35,000 bases of DNA from Desulfobacteraceae bacterium (GCA_027068085.1 JAMOUQ010000026.1:1-35000), one strand, 5' to 3'. Positions 8,492-16,360 are shown, numbered from the stretch's first letter. A program made the numbers and translations. Notes: generated by a model not told the origin, from the sequence alone.

Positions 8492-9358
8492 ATGTGTCGA
8501 TTGCTTGGCTTAGCAGCCTGTCAGTTGGAAGTGATACCGGGAGCCGTGGAAGAAAATCTTGAAAGGATGGACAGCCAGATCAGACTGATCAGGTATTACA
8601 GTCCCTGGGTAAAAATCGTCGTCACCCCGGAGTTGTGCATTCAGGGTTCGCCCAACTTCCGCGAACTGGCACAGCCCATTCCAGGTCCGATCACTGACTA
8701 TTGTTCCCGGATCGCCAAAGAACATGGAATCTACCTGATTCCGGGCTCGTTGTACGAACAGGATGGTGATGATGTCTACAACTCCAGCCCGGTGATCGAT
8801 CCCGGGGGAAAAATCGTGGCGGTGTATCGCAAGATGTATCCCTGGCGGCCACACGAAAAAACCAAGTCAGGGTGTGACACCGTGGTATTTGATATCCCGA
8901 AAATCGGCCGTATCGGCCTTTGCAACTGCTACGACCTGTGGTTCCCGGAACTGATAAGGGATCTTGTCTTCAAAGGCGCCGAGATCATCTTCATCCCCAC
9001 CGCCTGCGGCAGCCAGGACCGGGCTCAGGAAATAATCCTGACCCAGGCAGCCGCCATCCAGAACCAATGCTACGTCGTCAGCGTCAACGGCGTCGGAGCC
9101 GGCGAGGTGGGCTCGGGCGGCAAGGGCAAGAGCCTGCTCGTCGATCCGGAGGGCAACATCGTCCAGATGGCCGGCCAGCTGCCGGAAAATCTGATCGCCA
9201 TGGTAGATCTGGACAACGTCCAGCTGGCCCGGGACCACGGGGTGGCCGGGGTTTCCCGCCCCCTGGCGTCCTTTTTCCACGAGCGCCACCGGTTCTCGTA
9301 CCAGAGCCAGCCCTACGAAAGCAGCCCGGTATTTGCAGCCAACAAGCTGGACAAATAG
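8492..9358 (+). CDS. Carbon-nitrogen hydrolase (nitrilase superfamily amidohydrolase)
   Basis: A 288-residue cytoplasmic enzyme with the nitrilase-fold catalytic triad in place: Glu47 (VTPELC), Lys114 (YRKMYPW) and Cys146 (NCYDLWFPE). The family hydrolyses non-peptide C-N bonds: omega-amides, N-carbamoyl amines, beta-ureido acids, and aliphatic amides. The length fits the omega-amidase, N-carbamoylputrescine amidase and beta-ureidopropionase branches, and lacks the NAD-synthase or N-acyltransferase extensions. With the GabT-like aminotransferase and aldehyde oxidoreductase next door, I infer that it releases an omega-amino acid from an amide or carbamoyl precursor. The ATG at 8492 follows AAGGGAAG and gives the normal N-terminus. 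Exact substrate unknown. Confidence 0.85.
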   Translation: MCRLLGLAACQLEVIPGAVEENLERMDSQIRLIRYYSPWVKIVVTPELCIQGSPNFRELAQPIPGPITDYCSRIAKEHGIYLIPGSLYEQDGDDVYNSSPVIDPGGKIVAVYRKMYPWRPHEKTKSGCDTVVFDIPKIGRIGLCNCYDLWFPELIRDLVFKGAEIIFIPTACGSQDRAQEIILTQAAAIQNQCYVVSVNGVGAGEVGSGGKGKSLLVDPEGNIVQMAGQLPENLIAMVDLDNVQLARDHGVAGVSRPLASFFHERHRFSYQSQPYESSPVFAANKLDK

Positions 9359-9403
9359 GGTTGCCGCCGCAACAGCGACACTCAGCGTCAAACAACCAAC
9401 CCC

Positions 9404-9494
9404 CAGCAGGCGGGTATAATTAAGACCTGTGACCCACAGGACTCCGAACGTTTAAGTTTTTAGCGCATGCAAAGCATGCGGTTTCCCAAAAAAC
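9404..9494 (+). other. Structured intergenic element, copy 1 (candidate cis-RNA or small RNA)
   Basis: This gap between the amidohydrolase and gabT has a close relative at 16156-16239. Shared blocks in order: CAGCAGGC, AATTAA, CTCCGA, GTTTAAGTT and TGCGGTTTCC. In this copy TATAAT (9415-9420) could be a -10 box. A hairpin CCTGTG/CACAGG (9426-9440) follows. Then comes a two-tier stem: outer GTTTTT (9456-9461) with AAAAAC (9489-9494), inner CGCATGC (9464-9470) with GCATGCG (9474-9480) and an AAA loop. It ends 30 bases before the gabT start codon. Confidence 0.55.
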
Positions 9495-9524
9495 AATGAA
9501 ACACCCAATTACGGGAGATACGAC

Positions 9525-10823
9525 GTGAGCACAAACAAACATCTGGATGAACTCAGATCCAAGTACGTGGCCCAAGGCTATGTCAGTGCCCGGCCGATCT
9601 ACGTGGACAAGGCCCGGGGCGCCCTGGTCTGGGACAGCGGCGGCCGCCAGTACATGGACTTTGCCGGCGGAATCGCAGTGATGAACGTGGGCCACAGCCA
9701 CCCCAAGGTGGTCGAGGCGGTCCGGGACCAGGCCGGCAGGTACATGCACACCTGCTTCATGGTCCTGCCCTACGAACCTGCCATCCGGCTGGCAGAAAAA
9801 ATCTGCACCCTGCTTCCCGGCCCCACCCCCAAAAAGGCCATGTTCGTCAACAGCGGAGCCGAGGCGGTGGAAAACGCAATCAAGATAGCCCGCTACCACA
9901 CCAAGCGGGCCGGAATCATCGCTTTTGAAAACGGCTTTCACGGCCGCACCCTGATGGGCATGAGCCTGACCAGCAAGGTCAAGCCCTACAAGCTGGGCTT
10001 CGGGCCCTTTGCCCCGGAGATCTACCGCATGCCCTTTGCCTACTGCTACCGCTGCCCCTTCGGGGCCAGGGCCGGGGTCTGCGACCTGGAGTGCGCCGGC
10101 CACCTGGAAAATTTTCTCGTCAACCACACCGCTGCCGAGACGACGGCGGCCCTGATCGCCGAACCGGTCCTGGGCGAAGGCGGCTACATAGTTCCGCCGC
10201 CAGAGTACTTCCCGCGCCTCAAGCGGATCTGTGACCGGCACGGCATCCTGCTGATCGCAGACGAGATCCAGACCGGCCTCGGACGCACCGGCACCATGTT
10301 CGCCATGGAGCACTGGAAGGTGGAAGCCGACATCACCACCGTGGCCAAGAGCCTGGCAGCCGGCATGCCCCTCAGCGCCGTGGCCGGCAAGGCCGAAATC
10401 ATGGACAGCGTCCATCCCGGCGGTGTCGGCGGCACCTACGGGGCCAACCCCCTGGCCTGCCGGGCAGCCCTGGCCGTCTTCGATGTCTTCGAGGAAGAAG
10501 ATCTGCTGGCAAGGGGAAACGCCCTGGGAGGGCGTCTGATGGCCGGCCTCAAGGAACTGGAAGAAGAATTCGACCTCATCGGCGACGTACGCGGCCTCGG
10601 TCCCATGGCGGCCCTGGAGCTGGTCAAGGACCGCAGGACCAAGGAGCCGGCCCCGGAAGCAGCCAAGGCCATCGCCGATCACTGTTTCCAAAACGGCCTC
10701 ATCCTGCTGGTCTGCGGCTGCTACGGCAACGTGCTGCGGTTCATGATGCCGCTTGTGACCAGCGAGGACCAGCTGGACGAAGGCTTGGCAATCCTGCGCC
10801 GGGCCTTCGAACAACCGGCCTGA
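9525..10823 (+). CDS. gabT: Class III aminotransferase, 4-aminobutyrate (GabT)-like
   Basis: A 432-residue pyridoxal-phosphate enzyme that moves an amino group from an omega-amino acid to a keto acid, giving a semialdehyde. The PLP lysine is Lys275 in TTVAKSLAAGMP, the aspartate contacting the PLP ring is in LLIADEIQTGLGRTG, and NSGAEAVENAIKIAR and FHGRT match the family. It carries the cysteine-rich insert C174-x2-C177-x8-C186-x3-C190, seen in some anaerobe GabT-like proteins and absent from E. coli GabT. The start is GTG 9525 behind GGGAG. It lies 29 bases before the aldehyde ferredoxin oxidoreductase, which suggests direct hand-over of the semialdehyde. Beta-alanine, 5-aminovalerate or putrescine-type substrates are also possible. 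Confidence 0.85.
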   Translation: MSTNKHLDELRSKYVAQGYVSARPIYVDKARGALVWDSGGRQYMDFAGGIAVMNVGHSHPKVVEAVRDQAGRYMHTCFMVLPYEPAIRLAEKICTLLPGPTPKKAMFVNSGAEAVENAIKIARYHTKRAGIIAFENGFHGRTLMGMSLTSKVKPYKLGFGPFAPEIYRMPFAYCYRCPFGARAGVCDLECAGHLENFLVNHTAAETTAALIAEPVLGEGGYIVPPPEYFPRLKRICDRHGILLIADEIQTGLGRTGTMFAMEHWKVEADITTVAKSLAAGMPLSAVAGKAEIMDSVHPGGVGGTYGANPLACRAALAVFDVFEEEDLLARGNALGGRLMAGLKELEEEFDLIGDVRGLGPMAALELVKDRRTKEPAPEAAKAIADHCFQNGLILLVCGCYGNVLRFMMPLVTSEDQLDEGLAILRRAFEQPA

Positions 10824-10852
10824 AACCCCAAAGCCAACCACAGGAAGAAGCC

Positions 10853-12604
10853 ATGAACGGATTTTTCAACCGCATTCTCAACATCGACCTGGACAGCGCC
10901 ACGGCCGCAATCGAGGCCCTCGACGACGAGCCCTGCCGCCGATACCTGGGAGCCAAGGGCCTGGCTTCCTGGCTGCTGGCCGAGCGCAACCCGGCCGGGG
11001 TGGATCCCCTGGCCCCGGACAACCTGCTCGTCTTTGCCACCGGCCCGGTGACCGGCACCATGGTCTGGGGATCTTCCCGCTACGGGGTCTTTACCAAGTC
11101 GCCCCTTACCGGGCTGTACGCCGAGTCGTACTGCGGTGGAAAGGTGCCGGAGGCCATCTCCGCCACCGGCTTCGATGCCATCGTGATCAAGGGCCGGGCC
11201 TCCTGCCTGTCGGTGATGGTGATCACCGACCAGGGCGCCGAGATTCACCCGGCCCCGGAACTGGCCGGCAAGGACACCTTCGCCACCGAGGCGGCGGTGG
11301 CGGAAAAGTACATAGGAAAGACTGCCGGGGGGCAAAAGGCCGGCACTGTGGTCATCGGCCCGGCGGCCGAAAACGGGGTCCGCTTCGGGGTGATAAAAAA
11401 CAACGGCTGGCGGGTGGCCGCACGCACCGGCACCGGCACGGTGCTGGGATCAAAGAACGTCAAGGCCATCGTCTTCAAAGGCGGCTGCCGGCGCCCGGTC
11501 CACGACGGACAGGGGCTGCGCAGTCTGTACAAGCAGCTGGCCGCCGAGGCCCGGGACAATCCCATCGTAAAGGCCTACAAGTCCATGGGCACCTCCCAGA
11601 TGGTCAACATCATGAACGCCGCCGGAGCCTTTCCCACCGGGTACTGGAAAAGAGGCACCTGCGCCCACAAAGAGCGGATAAACACCGAGGCCCTGCACGG
11701 CCGCTGCCGGGTAAGGCCCCATGCCTGCGCCAAGTGCTACCTTTCCTGCGGCCGGATGACCACGGTGAAAACCGGCCGCCACGCCGGGCTGCAGATAGAA
11801 GGGCCGGAATACGAGACCATCTACGCCTTCGGCGGCCTGTGCATGATCGACTCCATCGAGGAGATAATCCATCTCAACCATCTTTGCGACGCCGCCGGCA
11901 TGGACACCATCACCACCGGCAACCTGTGCGCCTTCGCCATGGAGGCCCGCCGGCTGGGCAAGTCCGACTACCCCGTCGACTTCGGGGATGCCGACGCCAC
12001 CGCCGAGCTGATCCGGCTGATCGCCGACTGCCGGGGTGTGGGAAAAATTCTGGCCGGCGGCATCCGCCAGGCGGCCGCAGCATGGGACATGCAGAACGAG
12101 GCCGTCCACGTCAAGGGCCTGGAGCCGGCCGGCTACGATCCCCGGGTCCTCAAGGGCATGGGCCTGGGATACGCCACTTCCGGCCGCGGGGCCTGCCACC
12201 TGCGGGCCACCTTCTACAAGCCGGAGCTATCCGGCCTGATCGCCCCGGACAAGATCGAGGGCAAGGCCCGGCTGTACATCGACTACGAGGACCGCTTGAC
12301 CATATTCGACACCCTGGTGCTGTGCCGCTTCTACCGCGACATCTATACCTGGCAGATGCTGGGGCAACTGGTCGAGGCCGCCACCGGCATCCGCGCAACC
12401 GAAGAAAACCTGCGGCAAATAGCCGCCCGGATATCTTCCCTGGTGCGCAACTTCAACCTACGGGAGGGCATGGACGCCGGGGACGAAACCCTGCCGGCGC
12501 CGTTTTACCGGCCCCTGGAAGACAGCGGGGCCAGGATCTCGAAAGAGCAGTTCAGGCAGCTGCTCTCCGATTACCTTGCCCTGAGGAAATGGCGGCCGGC
12601 CTGA
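10853..12604 (+). CDS. aor: Aldehyde:ferredoxin oxidoreductase (tungsten AOR family)
   Basis: A 583-residue enzyme oxidising aldehydes to carboxylic acids with ferredoxin as acceptor, using a tungsten (or molybdenum) bis-pterin cofactor and one [4Fe-4S] cluster. The four cluster cysteines are visible as Cys292, Cys295, Cys299 (ACAKCYLSCGR) and Cys491 (LVLCRFYRD), close to their spacing in the Pyrococcus enzyme. The N-terminal domain has the family SPLTGLYAESYCGGKVPE and ARTGTGTVLGSKNVKAI segments, which help hold the pterins. Its length is slightly short of the ~600-residue norm. The ATG follows CAGGAAGAAG, 29 bases after gabT, so the two form one unit. The aldehyde is probably the GabT product. 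A low-potential acceptor would save energy over an NAD-linked dehydrogenase. Confidence 0.9.
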   Translation: MNGFFNRILNIDLDSATAAIEALDDEPCRRYLGAKGLASWLLAERNPAGVDPLAPDNLLVFATGPVTGTMVWGSSRYGVFTKSPLTGLYAESYCGGKVPEAISATGFDAIVIKGRASCLSVMVITDQGAEIHPAPELAGKDTFATEAAVAEKYIGKTAGGQKAGTVVIGPAAENGVRFGVIKNNGWRVAARTGTGTVLGSKNVKAIVFKGGCRRPVHDGQGLRSLYKQLAAEARDNPIVKAYKSMGTSQMVNIMNAAGAFPTGYWKRGTCAHKERINTEALHGRCRVRPHACAKCYLSCGRMTTVKTGRHAGLQIEGPEYETIYAFGGLCMIDSIEEIIHLNHLCDAAGMDTITTGNLCAFAMEARRLGKSDYPVDFGDADATAELIRLIADCRGVGKILAGGIRQAAAAWDMQNEAVHVKGLEPAGYDPRVLKGMGLGYATSGRGACHLRATFYKPELSGLIAPDKIEGKARLYIDYEDRLTIFDTLVLCRFYRDIYTWQMLGQLVEAATGIRATEENLRQIAARISSLVRNFNLREGMDAGDETLPAPFYRPLEDSGARISKEQFRQLLSDYLALRKWRPA

Positions 12605-12612
12605 CGGCCGCC
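12591..12612 (+). terminator. Hairpin spanning the AOR stop codon
   Basis: GGCGGCC (12591-12597) pairs with GGCCGCC (12606-12612) around an 8-base loop containing the stop codon. CCCCGGCCTTTT follows. It may be a weak terminator or a 3' stability hairpin. Confidence 0.4.
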
Positions 12613-12687
12613 CCGGCCTTTTACCTCGAAAAAAAAGACCTTCTTGACACCTTTATCCTTTTCCAGCGAACCGCAAAGGATGGGACC

Positions 12688-13557
12688 ATGAACTACACCA
12701 CGACCGCAACGCTGATCATCGCCCTGCTGCTCGGCCTGCTTTCAGCCGGAAACTGCCTGGCAGGCTCCAACAACTACGACACCGATTTCACCCCGGCCTG
12801 GAAGATGAAACAAAGCGACTGGTCGGACCCGGCAGAGATAAGGCGCACCTGGAACGAGGCCATCGTCTCGATTCCCGCCGGCCCCGGCAAGGTCTATGAA
12901 ACCCTGATGCAGGAACTTGACAGGAGCAAGATACCGGCCGGTAAGCGTTTTGCCACCATCATCTACCTGCACGGCTGCTCCGGGGTCTGGCTGGGCACCT
13001 ACGACCGGACAGACTTTCTGGCCAGGCACGGCTTTGCCGTCATCGCGCCCGTCAGCTTTGCCCGCAAGAAGTACCCCAAGTCCTGCGACCCGGAAAGAAG
13101 CAGGGGAGGATTTTACCGCGGGACCCTGAAGATGAGACAATACGACGCCGAGTACGCCATCGTCCAGGCCAAGACCCTGGACTGGGTGGACCCGGAAAAC
13201 GTCTTTCTGATGGGGCTGAGCCAGGGGGCCATCACTGTCGCCACCCTGCACTCGGAAGACCCCCGCGCCAGGGTGCGGGCCCGGATCATCGAGGGCTGGA
13301 CCTGCCATGCCGTCTGGCCGGAATACAGGGGGCTCAAGGCCCCTGCCGGCGAGCCGGTCCTGTCCCTGGTGGCCGCGAAAGATCCCTGGTTCCGGCAATG
13401 CTGCCAGGGCGACTGCGGCAGCTTCATGAACAAGGAAAACGGCAGCCGTTCGATAGTCTACAAAAAAGGCAAGCTGCGCCGCTGCCACGAGCTGCTGGCA
13501 TACCCCCAGGCCCGCAAGGCGGTGCTGGATTTTCTCAGGCAACAGATGAAGAAGTAA
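12688..13557 (+). CDS. Exported alpha/beta hydrolase (dienelactone-hydrolase/esterase-like)
   Basis: A 289-residue protein with a signal peptide (hydrophobic Leu/Ala-rich core, cleavage near Cys-Leu-Ala-Gly). The alpha/beta-hydrolase signs are IIYLHGCSG (oxyanion region), the nucleophile elbow GLSQG with Ser178, an acidic residue in AAKDPWF and a late His in RRCHELL. Several cysteines (in GWTCH, QCCQGDCGS and RRCHE) suggest disulfides in the periplasm. The ATG at 12688 starts right at the signal peptide; the frame is open far upstream only because of the G+C-rich aor gene. It might release or trim the substrate outside the cytoplasm, but nothing in the sequence names its ester or amide target. 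Confidence 0.75.
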   Translation: MNYTTTATLIIALLLGLLSAGNCLAGSNNYDTDFTPAWKMKQSDWSDPAEIRRTWNEAIVSIPAGPGKVYETLMQELDRSKIPAGKRFATIIYLHGCSGVWLGTYDRTDFLARHGFAVIAPVSFARKKYPKSCDPERSRGGFYRGTLKMRQYDAEYAIVQAKTLDWVDPENVFLMGLSQGAITVATLHSEDPRARVRARIIEGWTCHAVWPEYRGLKAPAGEPVLSLVAAKDPWFRQCCQGDCGSFMNKENGSRSIVYKKGKLRRCHELLAYPQARKAVLDFLRQQMKK

Positions 13558-13647
13558 CAGGCAAGGGCCGAGCGGGCCCCGGCTCGTTCGGCACCTGCCT
13601 CCGGACTGAAACCTGTAAACCTGAAACGCAACAGAAAGGAGCACAAC

Positions 13648-16023
13648 TTGAAACGCAACCGGTTTTTCTCGATCCACATCCTTGTCTTTGTACTTGCAAC
13701 CGGGCTTTGCTGGGCAGGGGCCGTCCCGGCCCGGGCCACCTTGCGCAAGCAGGTAAGGGCCAAAGTGGCGGTCATCGCCTCGTGTAACATCGAAGCCGGC
13801 GGCGGTGCCTATCCCATGGCCGTAGTGGCCTCGATGAAAATGTTCCAATACGCCGGCGCAAAGCCGGTGTTGATCGACATGGAAGATATCGACAAGGGCA
13901 GGCTTGGCCAGTTCGACGTCATATACTTTGCCGGAGGATATGCCGACCATTACTACCGTTACTACCAGGGTTCGATCGCCCAGAAGATCCGTGACTTCAT
14001 CGCCGACGGCGGCGGATATATCGGTGTCTGCGCCGGAGCCTATTTCGCCTGCGACAAGATACAATGGGAAAACGGGGTTTACGACTACCCGCTGAATCTC
14101 AACCCGGGCCAAGCCTCCGGCGGCCTCAAAGGCGTCGGATCGATCCACGATCTTGCCAACGGAGCCAATTACGATCCCTGGGCCCTGTGCAACATCCGGA
14201 TCACCCACAAGGAATCGGGTGACAGCTATGACGTGGGCCAAAGTTTCAAGGTCGGCTACCTCTACGGGCCCTACTTCGAAAACCTGGGCTCGGCCACCGT
14301 CGTCGCCCGCTACGACTACAACGGAAGTGCCGACGAAAAGCCGGCCATGGTGAAATACTCTTATGGCAACGGCAAGGTCTTTCTGTCCGGCCCCCACCCC
14401 GAATTCGAGGAGACCGCCACCATCGATGCCTCCCGGGACTGGGCCTTCGGCGACAATTACGGCAATGCCAATAAAGACGGCATTCCGGTCAACGACCCGG
14501 ACAGCGAGTGGGACCTGATGCGGGACGTGCTGGCCTGGATGTGCCCGGACAAGGTGGTCTGGGAAGATGTGCCCGACCGAACCCCCAAAACCAGGCGGGC
14601 CGCGGTCTATGCCGGCCCCGGAACATCGGCCCGGGTGGTCTGGCCGGTTATGAAGATGCTCGACGAACTGGGCATCGAGCCTTACGCCTGGGACGGCTAC
14701 GGCTCCTACGAAGTGGTAAAACGTGAATGGGTGGCTCCCCACTCACCCCGGTTCCAGCTCTGCGTCTTTCCCAATGGCAACACTGCCCTGATGAGAACCA
14801 AGTACCAGGGCACCAACGACATGATCTTCATTCAGAAGGCTACCATGAAAAAGTTTCTCCAGGATGGCGGCCATATAATCGGTATCGGCGGCGGCGCCAG
14901 GGCGGTTCTGGACTCACAAACCCTCGGCTTCTGGGAATCGAGTACTTACACCCCCGAATCTCCGGTAAACCATGGCATGGAAGGCATCACCCTGATCGAT
15001 GACACCATAAAGGGAGATGGCCAAGATGACTACCAGGTGGCCTACTGGTCCAAACCGGCCGCCGCAGATGGCTGGGATGAAGGTCAAATCGCTTCCAACA
15101 CGATATTTGCCGGACAATACACTCCGGTGGCCTGGAGATCCGGCCAGGTAACCCAACAGCAGGGAGCCGTGGCCGTAGCCTACTTCGACGATCTCGGGCA
15201 GGACAAAATCGCAATGGTCCGCTATCCCAAGTGGAACGGCAAGATATTCCTTTGTGCTGTCGATCCCTTTGTCGAAGAAGGCAGTCTGAAAGACGACTGC
15301 CTATGGGACAACCGCTCGTCCCAGGAGGCCAGCGACGGCTACAACGATCCGGACAGCGAGAAAACAATCATCCGCAATGTGCTCTCATGGATGGGGTTGG
15401 TTCCTGAGCAGACGTCACGCAAAGTGCGCACCGAAACATTCGGCACCATGGTCGCGGCAGGGAGCCAGGATGCAAATCATTATCACTACATCGACGCCAC
15501 CGACACATCCCGCGACATAGAACTGAAACTTGAATGGGAAAACACACAGGCGGATCTCGATCTTTTCCTCTTTGACCCTTCCGGCAACCTGGTAGCCGCT
15601 TCAAGCTCTAACAACCGGAATCCGGAACGTGTATCATTTCGCCCACACGTGAGTGGCCGTTATAAAATAAAAGTTCAGGCTTACTCAAATCTTTCCTTTT
15701 ATGTATTGAAAGCGACCTATAAGGTCGGGAGCGTCACAAGAATATTGGACCTCGACGATGCATACTTTGCCAGAAGCTTCCTGCTGCCTGTTGGCAACGG
15801 TACCGGCACCATCAACATCGAAGTGGAAAGGGCCGGTGACCAAACTTTCGATATTCTCCTGTTGGGTCCTGACAAAGTGCCGGTAAAGGACATCCAAAAG
15901 ACAGGCCTCAACGGTCTGTGGCATATTTCATATACGGTCAGTGGTAAGGGAGGTAACTACATTTTTACAATCTCTGCCGCCGATGACCAGCGTGGCAGAA
16001 TTTCTGCCGTCTGGCCTCAATAA
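13648..16023 (+). CDS. Exported double amidotransferase-like (BPL_N) protein with C-terminal PPC-type domains
   Basis: A 791-residue exported protein with a TTG start at 13648 behind AGAAAGGAG. After a signal peptide (cleavage near Ala-Arg-Ala, ~residue 31) come two copies of a class I glutamine-amidotransferase-like fold, about residues 40-300 and 315-605. Copy 1 keeps the nucleophile elbow GVCAGAY (Cys128) and a His250-Pro-Glu252 pair. In copy 2 the elbow reads GIGGGAR, with Gly414 in place of Cys, and the His position is Asp539, so it should be inactive. Both copies keep the motifs NDPDSE and VLAWM/VLSWM. The C-terminal ~180 residues are beta-rich and resemble two pre-peptidase C-terminal (PPC) domains (DLDLFLFDPSGN, FDILLLGPD). 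BPL_N-like domains are known in biotin-ligase fusions. An exported form has no assigned role here. Confidence 0.7.
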   Translation: MKRNRFFSIHILVFVLATGLCWAGAVPARATLRKQVRAKVAVIASCNIEAGGGAYPMAVVASMKMFQYAGAKPVLIDMEDIDKGRLGQFDVIYFAGGYADHYYRYYQGSIAQKIRDFIADGGGYIGVCAGAYFACDKIQWENGVYDYPLNLNPGQASGGLKGVGSIHDLANGANYDPWALCNIRITHKESGDSYDVGQSFKVGYLYGPYFENLGSATVVARYDYNGSADEKPAMVKYSYGNGKVFLSGPHPEFEETATIDASRDWAFGDNYGNANKDGIPVNDPDSEWDLMRDVLAWMCPDKVVWEDVPDRTPKTRRAAVYAGPGTSARVVWPVMKMLDELGIEPYAWDGYGSYEVVKREWVAPHSPRFQLCVFPNGNTALMRTKYQGTNDMIFIQKATMKKFLQDGGHIIGIGGGARAVLDSQTLGFWESSTYTPESPVNHGMEGITLIDDTIKGDGQDDYQVAYWSKPAAADGWDEGQIASNTIFAGQYTPVAWRSGQVTQQQGAVAVAYFDDLGQDKIAMVRYPKWNGKIFLCAVDPFVEEGSLKDDCLWDNRSSQEASDGYNDPDSEKTIIRNVLSWMGLVPEQTSRKVRTETFGTMVAAGSQDANHYHYIDATDTSRDIELKLEWENTQADLDLFLFDPSGNLVAASSSNNRNPERVSFRPHVSGRYKIKVQAYSNLSFYVLKATYKVGSVTRILDLDDAYFARSFLLPVGNGTGTINIEVERAGDQTFDILLLGPDKVPVKDIQKTGLNGLWHISYTVSGKGGNYIFTISAADDQRGRISAVWPQ

Positions 16024-16033
16024 AAGCACCAGG

Positions 16034-16063
16034 GCCGTATAGCCTCTGAAGGGGCTATACGGC
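16034..16063 (+). terminator. Strong hairpin after the double amidotransferase-like gene
   Basis: GCCGTATAGCC (16034-16044) and GGCTATACGGC (16053-16063) form a perfect 11-bp stem with an 8-base loop, 11 bases after the stop codon. A partial extension (AGG/CCT) flanks it. The U tract is weak (TCCTGTCTCC). Probable terminator. Confidence 0.7.
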
Positions 16064-16075
16064 TCCTGTCTCCAT

Positions 16076-16099
16076 GCCCGGGGTCTTTACTTTCCGGGC
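16076..16099 (+). terminator. Second hairpin in the 16.0-16.5 kb gap
   Basis: GCCCGG (16076-16081) pairs with CCGGGC (16094-16099) around a 12-base loop, 13 bases after the first hairpin. Together they look like a tandem terminator closing the upstream transcript. Confidence 0.45.
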
Positions 16100-16155
16100 A
16101 AAGCATACCGGGCGGTAACCAGCCAACCTCAAAAAGGGGGTTAATCGGTACCGTT

Positions 16156-16239
16156 CAGCAGGCACAATTAAAGCAGGATATCTACAGCTCTCCGATAGTT
16201 TAAGTTGTTGCCGAATGCAAAATGCGGTTTCCTAACAAC
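16156..16239 (+). other. Structured intergenic element, copy 2 (candidate cis-RNA or small RNA)
   Basis: Relative of 9404-9494, with the blocks CAGCAGGC, AATTAA, CTCCGA, GTTTAAGTT and TGCGGTTTCC in the same order and near-equal spacing. The outer stem is GTTGTT (16204-16209) with AACAAC (16234-16239). Compared with copy 1, the T-A pair at its fourth position is a G-C pair here, a compensatory change. The inner stem is CCG/CGG plus AT/AT around an A-G mismatch (16211-16227). The 5' hairpin of copy 1 is not clearly kept. It lies between a terminator pair and the sigma-28-like promoter, so it need not be part of the chemoreceptor leader. Confidence 0.55.
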
Positions 16240-16333
16240 AGCGATTTAGATAACCTTTTCTGTTTTGCAAAATATCATTCCAAATCTGCTCCGGCTTTCC
16301 GATACCCGGCCTGTACTCCGGCCAATTTTACAC

Positions 16334-16360
16334 TAAAGTTACAGACTTTTCCGGCGAAAT
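16334..16360 (+). promoter_or_regulatory. Candidate sigma-28 (FliA) promoter for the chemoreceptor gene
   Basis: TAAAGTTA (16334-16341), an exact 11-base spacer, then GGCGAAAT (16353-16360). The flagellar sigma-28 consensus is TAAAGTTT-N11-GCCGATAA: 7 of 8 and 5 of 8 positions match. It lies ~113 bases before the chemoreceptor ATG. The leader after it contains a CGGGGA/TCCCCG inverted repeat and the ribosome site GGAGGG. Confidence 0.5.

Noticed and set aside
9420-10841. 473-codon minus-strand open frame opposite gabT
   Set aside because: Exact shadow of gabT; no motif or domain, and gabT itself has full family signatures.
11734-12687. N-terminal extension of the secreted hydrolase frame through aor
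   Set aside because: It lies in the wrong frame of aor and would bury the clear signal peptide that starts at ATG 12688.
13561-13647. Repeated TGAAACGCAAC before and across the start of the double amidotransferase-like gene
   Set aside because: Only two 11-base copies flanking the ribosome site; too little to call a repeat element or regulatory site.
12742-14742. 666-codon minus-strand open frame across the hydrolase and the double amidotransferase-like gene
   Set aside because: It crosses two well-supported + strand genes, has no ribosome site, and its Gly/Val/Asp/His-rich product is typical of the antisense of G+C-rich coding DNA.
16161-16174. GG-N10-GC spacing resembling a sigma-54 promoter in copy 2 of the structured element
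   Set aside because: The -12 half does not match TTGC and the spacing is not kept in copy 1, so it is probably chance.
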